Source of the DNA: Mesodorylaimus sp. YZB2_4
Lineage: Eukaryota; Nematoda; Enoplea; Dorylaimida; Dorylaimidae
NCBI GenBank assembly: GCA_030248295.1
Contig: JASANH010000209.1
Coordinates: 806,001 to 870,000, forward strand
Direction of reading: 5' to 3'
Length of the DNA stretch: 64,000 nt
Positions 45,601-55,605 of this stretch are shown here, one piece after another. The notes under the pieces were generated by a model that was not told the origin of the DNA, did no database searches, and saw only the letters and a program-made list of their open reading frames with translations. Both the position numbers and the translations under genes were made by a program. Positions within the stretch are counted from its first letter, which is position 1; each line of letters starts with the position of its first letter.

Positions 45601-48600
45601 TAAAATTAACGCAGAAGCCCAGTGAGTATCGGAGGCAAAAAATGTGCTTTTTCTGATGGAATAGAGTTGGACTGGAATTCGGGTAGGTGAGACAACTGCC
45701 TAGGAATTTCCCAGCTTACTTATTGACGTCAGGGTGATGAATGACGGGTGCTCCTGCTGGAGGTACCTGTTTCTGGACCCAGTGGGAAACCTGGCTTGCC
45801 TGGCGTTGGGGGGGGGGGGGGGGGGTCAATTCTCTCAGCAACACTGCTTGTCCCTACTTGAGGTACCTTTTCTTGGAAGTGGGGTGGGCCCATGCCCTGG
45901 ACGAGGGGGGTAAACCCAGTTAACCCAGTAGGACCCCTGGCTTGCCTGGCAGGGGGTCACTTCTCTCAGCCCCACTGCTTGTCCCTACTTGAGGTACCTG
46001 TTTCTGGGAGTGGGATAGGCCCGTGCCCTGGACGAGGGGAGTAAACCCAGTTAACCCAGTGGGACACCTGGCTTGCCTGGCAGGGGGTCACTTCTCTCAG
46101 TCCCACTGCTTGTCCCTGCTGGAGGTACCTGTTTCTGGGAGTGGGGTAGGCCCGTGCCCTGGACTAGGGGAGTAAACCCAGTAAACCCAGTGGGACACCT
46201 GGCTTGCCTGGCGTGGGGGGGGGTCACTTCTCTCAGTCCCACTGCTTGTCCCTGCTGGAGGTACCTGTTTCTGGGAGTGGGGTAGGCCCGTGCCCTGGAC
46301 TAGGGGAGTAAACCCAGTAAACCCAGTGGGACACCTGGCTTGCCTGGCGTGGGGGGGGGGTCACTTCTCTCAGTCCCACTGCTTGTCCCTGCTGGAGGTA
46401 CCTGTTTCTGGGAGTGGGATAGGCCTATGCCCTGGACGAGGGGAGTAAACCCAGTAAACCCAGTGGGACACCTGGCTTGCCTGGCGTGGGGGGTCACTTC
46501 TCTCAGCCCCACTGCTTGCCCCTACTTGAGGTACCTGTTTCTGAGGGGGCAGCAAGTGCATGTGCCCAGTTCACAGTGCTCGAGGAAGTCGAGTGCGGGG
46601 ATATTCCTGCTGCAGATACCTGTTTCAACCCATGCCCTAGATTGGGGGGGGGGGGGGGCACACAGTACTCGAGCAAGTCTAGTGGGAATGAAAGTGTGAG
46701 GAATAACTCGTATTTCAGCTCCTTTCAACACCAGTCTATTTGGGGAAGTGGTGTGCGGGCCGGAGAAGGATGGTTATTGCCAGCACGGTGGCACTTGTCT
46801 CTACCACCCTGGAACACGGGTCTATTCGTGCAGGTAAGTGGGTGTGTGAAAGATGGGACGAGGGCACACGAGCCGGGGTGATTTCAGATGCGGTCCTGAG
46901 AACCATGGTCACAGATGCGAGTATTTGACCATGACTGGCAGCGTGATGAGTGAGTATTGAGTGCAGTGCGCCTTCCCCGCTTACATCCGATCCAAGCTTG
47001 CCTAGGCCAGTGTGTAGACCTAGTCACTTTGCTAGTGCTGTGCCTGCCTCACTCAACCAATCACATTTTCCAGATGTGACAGCGAGCACACGGGCCATCG
47101 ATGCGAGTACATTCAATCCGACCTGCACGTGATCACGACGCCCTCGTTGCCGACACCGCCCAGCCAAACCATCAGTAGGACCCCTGGCTTGCCTGGCATG
47201 GGGCACTGGTCACTTCTTTCTTCCAACCCGCACTTCTCTCTGCTCCACTGCTTGCATTCCAATTCGTGCCCCTACTGACTGCCCTTTCGTTGCAGCCAAG
47301 AGTCAATTCGAGAAATCAGTGTCGTTGGTGGGAGGATTCGCCGCCTTCGCCATCGTGGCTCTGATCATTGCATTTGTGCTTTATATAAAGAAACGGTAAG
47401 CAGGTGATCGATCGGCATCTGCGAATAATTACTGATCAAAGTGATCCATGTTTACACAAATCGATCAGTATCGATCGATACCGCAGGTATCGATCAGATA
47501 ATCGTGATTGGCTAATGTCTGGTGACAATGATCAGTGATCGACATCTGCGATTATCGATCACGACAGTCGCAAATTGCAGATGTCAATCACTGATCAATG
47601 TTTACAAGCATAAATTAGCAACAGTGATTCAAGTTTACAGACATAGATCAGTATCGATCGATAACCGCAGGTATCGATAAGATAATTGTGATTGGCTGAT
47701 GTCTGGAGACATTGATCAGTGATCGATCGATAATCGCAGGTATCGATAAGATAATTGTGATTGGCTGATGTCTGGAGACATTGATCAAGGATCGACATCT
47801 GCGATTATCGATCGATACTGATCGATGTCTGTAAACTTGGATCACTGTAGCTGATTGATGCTTGTAAACAATGATCAGTGACTGACATCTGCAATTTGCG
47901 ACTGATGCTGACCGATGACTTCGAGCATTGATCGCATGAATCAGTCACTGATCGATATTCGCAGATATCGATCAGATAATCGTGATTGGGTATGTCTGGT
48001 AGCATTGATCACATCGATCAGTGATCGACATCTGCGATTATCGATCGATACTGGTCGATGTTTGTAAACATAAGCGATCATTTCGATCAGTCATCAAGCG
48101 ATATCTGCAATTATCGATCTCTCCGCTGATAACTGTCACTGATCGTTGCCTGTTAACATTGATCACATTCATCAGTGATCGAATCGGCGATTATCGCTAC
48201 TGATCGATAATTGCGAGCATTGATCGCATCAACCATTCACGGATCGACATCTGCGATTATCGATCAGTGACCGGTCGATGTCTGGTAAGGTTGATCACCT
48301 GGATCAGTGATCGACATCTGCAGCCCTAGCATTGTGTGCAAGCAGTGAGTGAACCCTGCCCTGCTAGGAGACAATCAGTGGTGATCAAAACAGTAGCCTT
48401 GACTGTTTTGGGTGCCATCTTAGTGTGCACGGCTAACAGAAAAACACCCCTTCCCAGTGTGTGACTACTTTTTCTATAGCAGACACAAAATGTTATTATT
48501 TGCAGTTACTTTAGGGAACAAATCAAAACTCGATTCAGTCGCATCGGCACGAGGTTGCGTCGACGAAGTGAGAATGCAGTGATCGAGAACGGGATAAGCA

Positions 48601-49492
48601 GCCCGGACGATGCCCTGATCGATGGGACTGTGCCATCGGGAGCCATCGACTCGGATAATATTCACGTGAAAATGATTCGATCGTTGAAGGTAATGGGCCA
48701 TGGGGGGGGGATGTTGAGATGACCCTGTCTGTGCTGGTTGTGCAGGATGCCAGGTGCCCTCACTGTCATCGCGCACTGGGTGTCAGAATGAGCGATTTTA
48801 TGGAATCGATCAAAGAGTACCCTCGGCAACGCCACAGCACCCCTCAACTGTCCTCCATGGCCAAATCGAGTGCTAGTGAGCCATCGAATGACCAGTGCAG
48901 GGAATGCCTGGCCACCAACAAGAATCGATCCACACCCGACCAATTGGAATTCGATACGCGTGACAAGGCGAAGAAGGTGAGGACTGCCAGGGACTGATCA
49001 CATCGCTGGTGTTTGTGAACATTGATCATATTGATCTGCGATCGACATCTGCGATTACCGATCGATGCTGATCGATGTTTGATGATAGTATCAATCAGTA
49101 TCGCATCGACGATCGATATCTGCGAGTATCGATCGATGCTGATCGCCGTAATTGATCGATGTATGGTAACAGTGATCACATTGATCAATGCTGCTCGATC
49201 ATCGATCAGTGACTGGTCGATATCTGTACACAGTTATCAGCGATCGACACCCACGATTATCGATTGTTACTGATCACTGCTCTTTTCACTTCAGCAACGT
49301 CGGGCGGGCACATCTGACGAGGACACGTTGATGCTGCCATCAAGCCGCAAGTCCAACAGCAGTCCCGTCACGCCATCAGTCAGTTTGTGCCACTTGCACA
49401 CGGCTCAGCTTCAAGGCAGCACACGAAAGAAATCGAGCGAGCTGGAGACGATCGAGGCCGTTCGATCGGAGAATGGAGACGACAGGCTTTAA
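42640..49492 (+). CDS. Neuregulin/Vein-like Ig-EGF transmembrane ligand
   Basis: A predicted type I membrane precursor of an ErbB/EGF-receptor ligand. Exons: 42640-43090, 44366-44425, 44480-44651, 45497-45621, 46719-46833, then either 46888-46949 or 47074-47174, then 47296-47395, 48506-48689, 48746-48976, 49295-49492. This gives 565 or 578 residues; both forms keep frame. Order of parts: signal peptide (residues ~1-24); unrecognised extracellular domain (~25-150); Ig C2 domain from Cys in HLRCTVKG and Trp in LSWLHNG to Cys in GVFECGARR; EGF CGPEKDGYCQHGGTC, ten residues, CRC, eight residues, Cys, with the GHRC ending of ErbB ligands; a juxtamembrane stretch; one TM helix (FAAFAIVALIIAFVLYI); then a basic stop-transfer and a ~205-residue Ser-rich tail with CPHC and CREC pairs. 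Vertebrate neuregulins share this Ig-EGF-TM-tail order; Drosophila Vein is Ig-EGF but secreted. Introns carry large satellites. Confidence 0.88.
43400..43740. repeat. Clustered palindromic TGATCA/ATCTGATCA repeats
   Basis: The stretch contains many overlapping palindromes such as GATCATCTGATCA, CAGATCATCTGATGATC and TGATCAGCTGATCA, in two clusters at about 43,420-43,490 and 43,595-43,645. These are embedded in a loosely duplicated unit (CAGACTCTAGACA(T/G), GATTAC(G/T)T(A/T)GC(A/G)GTC). A further piece recurs at 44,735-44,775. All lie in the ligand gene, introns 1 and 3. Confidence 0.8.
45750..46545. repeat. ~125-135-bp minisatellite in ligand intron 4
   Basis: About six tandem units share GGAGGTACCTGTTTCTGG, GTGGG(G/A)TAGGCCCGTGCCC, GGGGAGTAAACCCAGT, ACCTGGCTTGCCTGGC, a variable G run and TCACTTCTCTCAG. 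The G runs vary from 5 to about 17. The array lies between the Ig-coding and EGF-coding exons. A single partial unit recurs at 47,175-47,280, directly after the second alternative EGF exon. Confidence 0.95.
46888..46949 (+). other. Alternative EGF second-half exon A
   Basis: It is preceded by ATTTCAG and followed by GTGAGT. Entering in phase 2 and leaving in phase 1, it encodes R-CGPENHGHRCEY then LTMTGSVM. It supplies cysteines 5 and 6 of the EGF module with eight residues between them and the GHRC ErbB-ligand ending. It is 62 nt long, with a short juxtamembrane tail. Confidence 0.82.
47074..47174 (+). other. Alternative EGF second-half exon B
   Basis: It is preceded by TTTTCCAG and followed by GTAGGA. 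It has the same phases as exon A (2 in, 1 out) and encodes R-CDSEHTGHRCEY then IQSDLHVITTPSLPTPPSQT. It also supplies EGF cysteines 5 and 6 with an eight-residue gap, but with different residues between them and a longer Thr/Pro-rich juxtamembrane stretch. Using both A and B would shift frame and reach a TGA within B. Confidence 0.8.
47400..49275. repeat. GATCGAT-rich satellite in ligand introns 7 and 9
   Basis: From about 47,405 to 48,330, and again from about 49,000 to 49,275, tandem diverged units carry TGATCAGTGATCGACATCTG, CGATTATCGATCGATACTG and TCGATGT(C/T)TG(T/G)(A/T)AACA(T/A)TGATCA. The exons at 48,506-48,689 and 48,746-48,976 lie between the two blocks, so the array is intronic on both sides. 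Confidence 0.9.
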
Positions 49493-49838
49493 TGAGGACC
49501 ACTGACCCGTGATCGATTCGATGACTTATCAAATGCTCTTATTTTGTGATTGTGCCCGCACTTTTCGTTTTCCTGTGCACTCTATGCTTCCTTTGATCTC
49601 TGGTGCATACGATTCTTGTGGCTTATATCTAAAGTACACGTTTAGCACTGTGACCTGCCCCTGCAAGCAAATTCAAATTCCCGCCGTGCGCCAGTTTAGC
49701 GACTGCTTACACCAGATTGCAGTCTTGAGTTGTAGACAGTGTGCGCCAGCTGGTCGGGGCCGCCCGCTAGTCTGGCCAGTCGTAAATCGGGCTCGAGCAT
49801 CGTTCGGTTGAATCGCTGTCTCCCCGAAAACGGTCACG
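49493..49838. other. Short gap between ligand stop and TRAM start
   Basis: About 345 bp. It must contain the ligand 3' UTR and the TRAM promoter. No AATAAA is evident. Nothing else is recognised. Confidence 0.5.
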
Positions 49839-51945
49839 ATGGGTCAAGAACAACAGCTTCGTCGTATGGCAACGTCTCGAAAAAGTACAAAATCGCCGCC
49901 GATCTTTAGTCAAGAGTTCATTGTGCAGAACCATGCGGATATCATGTCCTGCGTGGCTATGCTATTCGTAGCGGGTCTCATGTTCCAAGTGACATCGCCT
50001 CTGGCTTCGATGTTCGTCATTCTCCAAAACAACGTCTCGTCGCCACTGGCCGCTGGTAAGTTCTCGAACGGACTTTGCTAAAGTGGGGCGGATACCTACC
50101 CGAATTTTTCGCGAGGATTCCTCGTGTCTAGCAAGCGCTTATGTCGAATGTGGGGTCTAAGTCCTGACGTGACGGGACTTGAAAAATTTTTGCTGTCCCC
50201 CTAAACTACACAAGTGCCGAATGTGGGTGTGGGTGTGGGCGCGGATGAGGGCTTCTGTGTTCCCCTAAGGGCGCTAACCGTAAGCAGGAACCCCTTCCTG
50301 GTGGAGCTATGTGTTCATATGAAGGATAGGAATCCTTGCTGACGAAGAAAACAAAGTTTTTACGTCATTGTTAGAGACCGACGTGGAATTTTTATTTCTC
50401 GTTCATCTTTTTCAGAGAAATTGGGTCAACAACAACCGCAAGACGTTCCGTGGTTATACTCTCCGAGTTTCCGCGATTTGGCCACCGTATTTTTCTATAC
50501 CATTATTTGCATCATCGCTCACGCCGTCATTCAAGAATATGGCGTCGATAAATTACAACGAAAAGTGCATCTATCAAAAACTAAAACTGCTAAGTTCAAC
50601 GAGTCCGGTCAATTGGTCGTATTCGCTTTAGTATCTGCTATTTTTGCTGGCTACGTCATTAGCCAGGTATATACTTCATTTTCTCATTTTTTCCCTGTTT
50701 CACCCAATTTTTCGCCTTTCAGGAAGAGTATTTGACGAATATTCCGTTATTGTGGCAAGACTACCCATCGGCGCATCGAGCCATGCCATTTTTGATAAAG
50801 TTTTTCTTCATTTTTCAAGTAAGAGCCCCTTTTTCGGCTGATGAAAAGCGGATGCAGACGACAAATATGCTTGCTCAGCTGCCTAATCAAAGACGATTCA
50901 GTCGTCTCCTTGATTCTAAAGGGCTTATTAGTCTTTTTCACTGCTTGCTCTTTCAAGCGCGGAGAAAAAACATTCTTTGAATCTGCCGTATAATTTCAAA
51001 TTTCAGAAGAGACTGAATTGTAAAAAATGTCAATTTTTTCAGATTGCATATTGGCTGCATACGTTTCCAGAATTTTATTTTCAAAAATCGAAAAAAGAAG
51101 AAATTCGTTCGCGAACAATCACGGCGATTCTCTATTTATTATTTATCGGTGGAGCATATATTTTGAAGTAAATCGATTAAATTGCAAATTAGTCACCTTT
51201 TATAATTTAATTTTTTCCAGTTTTACCCGCGTGGCATTGTGCATTTTGGCGTTGCACTACGGGGCCGACTTCGTGTTCCACATTTGCCGTTTGGCCCATT
51301 TTGCAGAGAAGAAAGCCATCGCTACGCCCGGGTAAAAAATTTTGATTGAAAAATTTTTTTTAAAAAAATTTTAAAAGAAAATTTTTTTAGATTCAAATTA
51401 TGGAACGTATTGTTCGTGTTTGTTCGCTTGGGATGCGCTTGTTTGGCCGTGCTGACATTCTGGTACGGATTGCGCACGTCCGAAGTGCCCAGCGTGGATT
51501 TGATCAATGGAAATTTCAATACGACTTTCATCCGTCAGTCAGGTTTTTTTGGGTGGAAATCGTAGTAAATTTTTTCATTTTCAGGTTTGAATTGTCTATT
51601 GACCATTTGCGGTTTACAAGCGTGGTTGATGTGGAATTTCATTAATTTCCATTTACGTCGTGTGCGCGAACGCAGCGCTCAACAAAAACCACGTCCGAGT
51701 AATCAAAATCGTACAGCTATGAATAAGCGCAAAGGTGGCGGTTTTTCGCTTCTTTTCTATCCCTCTTTAAAATGGGCTTTTTTGAATCATTTTGGGTTTG
51801 GGTGGTCAAGTTTTTTTAAATAAACATTTTTTTATTTTTAGCCAAGAAATTGGAACACGAAGTTCGTAATTTACCCGAAGCCGATCAAGAAACTACGCGG
51901 GCTCTGCATTCGACCAGATCGTCGACTGATAAGAAACGAGATTAA
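49839..51945 (+). CDS. TRAM1: Translocating chain-associated membrane protein (TRAM)
   Basis: An ER multi-spanning protein that contacts nascent chains at the Sec61 translocon. Eight exons: 49839-50055, 50416-50666, 50723-50818, 51043-51167, 51221-51331, 51391-51542, 51585-51734, 51842-51945; 401 residues in phase. Family features are SPPIFSQEFIVQNHADI near the N terminus, FRDLATVFFYTIICIIAHAV, the TLC-type domain with KFNESGQLVVFALVSAIFAG, QDYPSAHRAMPFLIKFFFIF, IAYWLHTFPEFYFQKSKKEE and HYGADFVFHICRLAHF. About eight hydrophobic segments precede a basic cytosolic tail (RRVRERSAQQKPRPSNQNR). The length is close to the vertebrate protein (about 370). AATAAA is at 52201. Vertebrates have TRAM1 and the TRAM1-like paralogues; which corresponds best cannot be judged here. 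Confidence 0.95.
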
Positions 51946-52249
51946 AGAGGGCTATTTGGGATTTTCTCGTTGTGGTGTTAGGTTGGTTAATTTTTTTGTC
52001 TTTAGCTGTTTGTGTTGGGTATATTTTTCGATAACTTGTGGATTATTTCTTGGAATTTCGGACTTGTCTAATCTCCAACTGTACTTTCGCAAAAAAAGGC
52101 ACATGTTATTACGAAAATGCTCTCATTCACTATTCCAGGCATTCATAGCCTTTGAAAGCACGATACTAGTCATTTCATGAAAAAAAGCAAGAAAAACGCG
52201 AATAAATCCAATTGAGTGGAATGAGAGAAAGAAATGTCAATTAAGCCGC

Positions 52250-54892
52250 TCACTTGGACATGGCGTCGGACCACAACGAGCAGAAGACGCGACGAGTATC
52301 GGGATCGAGTTTCAATGCGAATTCCATCATCAACTGTAAATCGTCTTGTTGGCAACGGCGTAAATCCTGGATGGCCAACAAACGAAGACGTTCCTTTTCT
52401 TTGATCGAATTCAATACCATATTTTCCACTTGAACACCCGTTTCATCCGTTTGACTCGCCGCTTCTTTTTTCGATTGATCAGAAAATATGGGCATAATTT
52501 CCGAATTCACGAATATTTCCACCGTCGAACTTAATTCTTGGTCCATCAAATTTGGTACATTCGAAATAATTGGTTGAGGTTGATGAAGACCCCAAAATGA
52601 TTGCTTCGGTCGCGCGCCACCACTCGGTCCAGCGGTCGTTGGTTGGGGCCAATTTTCGAGTAATAACTCATTGGCCACATTTTCGCGAACCATATCGATC
52701 AAATCGGTCGATTGCGCTTGACTCGGTTTCTCGATTCCGATCGTATCCACGCCCAATAATTGCATTTCTCGCAACGTTTCGGCTGGTAATTCCAACGGTT
52801 CATCGTCGGCCGAAATCATCTTTTCCGAAGCGGTAGCACCGTTGAATTCGTTGGGCGAACTCGGTCGAAATATTCCTTCATATCGATAATGCCCCTTCTC
52901 GTCGTCCGGGTCCAATCGAGCGTGCAATGCTTTCATTCGAATTCCGTACGGCGTATCGTCGGGTACATCGACGCACGAACGAAAATAGACTCGACTTCCG
53001 TACCATTCGTCCATCGGCGCACCTTCCGAATCGACGCATTGATTAGGCACGAAAACGTAACTGAATCCGACCGTGCCATCGGTTATAATTACGCTATAAT
53101 TATCTCGTACCAAATACATCCATCCACGATCTTCGTAAGTAACACCAACAAATTCCACCGCTTTCGCCATCCAACCAGCTTCCACATTAAAATCGACCAC
53201 TTTGCTCGTCGGCTCAGCGCGAACAATTACCGAACGACCAATTTGAACAAATTCTTTCAACGAATGCGACGAACAAGCCACTTTTTCTTCGAACGCGCCT
53301 TTCGGTGCCCAAATTGTCAATCGAGATCCTCGAACGTACAAACTACACGCCGTATCGCCGACGAATGTGACCACGGCGTGCGAGATCAAAACATTCGGAT
53401 CGGATAAGGCCGGCTTGAAATCGGTGACCAACCAATGTTCTTCTTCTTTCTCTCGAGTCGTAGAATCAGATTCAAGTTTTTTCTTGTCTTTTTCTTCGTC
53501 TTCGGCAACCATACGATTCGATTGCATGGACGAATTGACGAACGGTTTCTCCATTTTGGCATTGTAACGAACTCGTTCGCCAACGCGAAATAAACGACGC
53601 AAATCCGATACTTGCAATGGACCACCGCAAAACGCCGATTGTTGAGTATTTAGCTCGGATCGTTTAATCGGATAATTGGTCAGGCGAATACCGCCGCAAG
53701 TTGCGTACAAATCAGAAATTGTGCCGTGACCATCTGGAAAAGTTATAAAATCAGGTTTAATAATGACTTCACTGCCTTCATCAGGCAGCAAAATACCACG
53801 GTCTTGCCCGAGGTGCGTAAAATGTAGTTTCAGACACGAGAAATATCAAACTTACTGAGAATATTGAATCGATTCGCTCGTAATTGAACAGAAGAGCTTG
53901 CGCGAGAAACCGCCGTCGAGCTCGAATTCCAACCGCTGGCACTCTGAAAAAAAAACGGAAAACTGTCAGTCAGGATAGTTTTGGGATTATTGAAAGTTGT
54001 ACTCACAGCCCTGGCTCTTTGTTTCGATTCCTCATCGACTGAATCACCGAAAGGCGACGTTGGCCGACTGGTCTTCAAATGTTGTTTAACGACGGTCAAT
54101 TTCGAAGTGGTTGTGACCGTAAAATTTTGACGAGATGGAAGGGCGAATCCGGAAGCCACCGCGCCCGATTCGTTGCCGGTATTACATAAAATTTCGACGA
54201 GCACTTCGTATGGTTCGATGGCACCCAGAACGGTCACTTTGACAGTCGCTTCGTCATTGACGAAAGATGGTAAATTCGTGTCTTGAGCACCTAGAAAATA
54301 AGAAATCTGTCATGTAAAGGTCAAATGTCTACAAAGATCGCTTACGTGTCAAAGTGCAACGAAGGCAAGCCGGGCGTAAAGTGTCGGTGAAAATGCGTGA
54401 TATCGGTTTGATATCGTTTTCGGCACACATTTGAGCATTTCCATAATCGACGAAACGTATCAGATTATAATCCAAATCTTCCAGTCGAGCGCGATACCAT
54501 CGATTGTCCTTGACGTATCGCACAGCGCACGGCATACCCGTCTTCCACAAATCCAATTGTTTCAGAGAAGGCAGTTCAGTCTAGAATATCATCGCTACGA
54601 TTAACCGACAGCATGCAATGGCAACCTGACGACGTACCGTTGAATAAAAACTCTGCAGATTACTATCGATCTGATCAAGCAAATCCGAATCGATCGATTC
54701 CTCGCGCAAGAAGAAATCGTACCAGTCCACCCCGCCCGTTACTTTCCCAACCAATTCGTCGCCTGGTTTAGCTTCCACGCGCAAATATTCCATTGCAACA
54801 TCTTCGAAAGGCAACGCAGGCTGAAAAAAACAGAATTCGTAGGACAAAAAACCTTTAAAAATTCGTTATGCCCTTACAGATGCTGCAGCCAT
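52250..54892 (-). CDS. Tudor-domain protein
   Basis: Exons: 54892-54878 (only 15 nt, MAAAS), 54820-54638, 54580-54346, 54290-54007, 53943-53856, 53802-52250; 785 residues in phase. Residues about 6-160 form an extended Tudor module, with MPCAVRYVKDNRWYRARLED and VRFVDYGN-type IRFVDYGNAQM carrying the aromatic and acidic residues typical of methyl-arginine readers. Such proteins scaffold piRNA or germ-granule ribonucleoproteins, so that role is inferred. The remaining ~500 residues, mostly the large last exon, are unassigned. They contain two beta-rich stretches (about 280-350 and 390-500, with WLVTDFKP and YLVRDNYSVIITDGTVGF), an acidic middle and a C-terminal helix (RLRLLAIQDLRRCQQDDLQ). The last intron is only about 53 bp and contains the 17-bp motif at 53817-53833. 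The gene is divergent from NAF1. Confidence 0.82.
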
Positions 54893-55605
54893 TTTCGAAA
54901 TGACCAGATCTAAAAAAATCAATAAAAAGCTAAAACTCGAAGGATTTTAAAAACGTGAATTCGCGCAATTGCAAAATGCAACTTCGAAAAAAGTCAAAAG
55001 GTCTTACCAACAAAAGCAAAATTTTAGTACCTTTTTTTCGTAAACGAGATTGCAACCTCAAATGCAATGTCAGGCAGATTTAGAAATCGGGAAAACGAGA
55101 GCTAGTATCGAGGACTAGAATGAGTAACCGACAAATACCTATGTAAGATCTACGTACGAGTACCAACCAACCGCAGAACAGAAGGATTTCCAAAACAAAA
55201 CGACCGGAAATAAACATTTTCTGCCAAGTAGCAGACAACTTGAAACGCTTACCCCAGAAGGCGCAAAAATTTGAGTTTTAAGCCGCGTTAGGCACTTTGA
55301 AACCGATGCAACGCTAAAAAAATCAAAGAAATTTTTAGAACAAATAATAACAATCCTGCCTGTTTATAAAAAAAACCTACGCTTTAAAAATACATAAGTT
55401 TAGAAAGCGGTAATTGATGTATCCATTTTGAATTTAGCGCGTCTGACGTAAAGTTTTTTGAACTTGTTTCTTATGTGCGCAATACAGTAGAATAGTCAAT
55501 TATTTATTTATTCTTCTTTTCGCAATTTATCGGGTTCGATATCGATTTTTTCCGATTTGGAATCGGATCTGTAACTGAATTTATCTAGATTTTTAGTTTT
55601 TAACG
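54893..55605. other. Divergent promoter region (Tudor gene / NAF1)
   Basis: About 710 bp separate the two divergent start codons. The sequence is AT-rich with no recognised repeat. The region probably holds both promoters. Confidence 0.5.
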
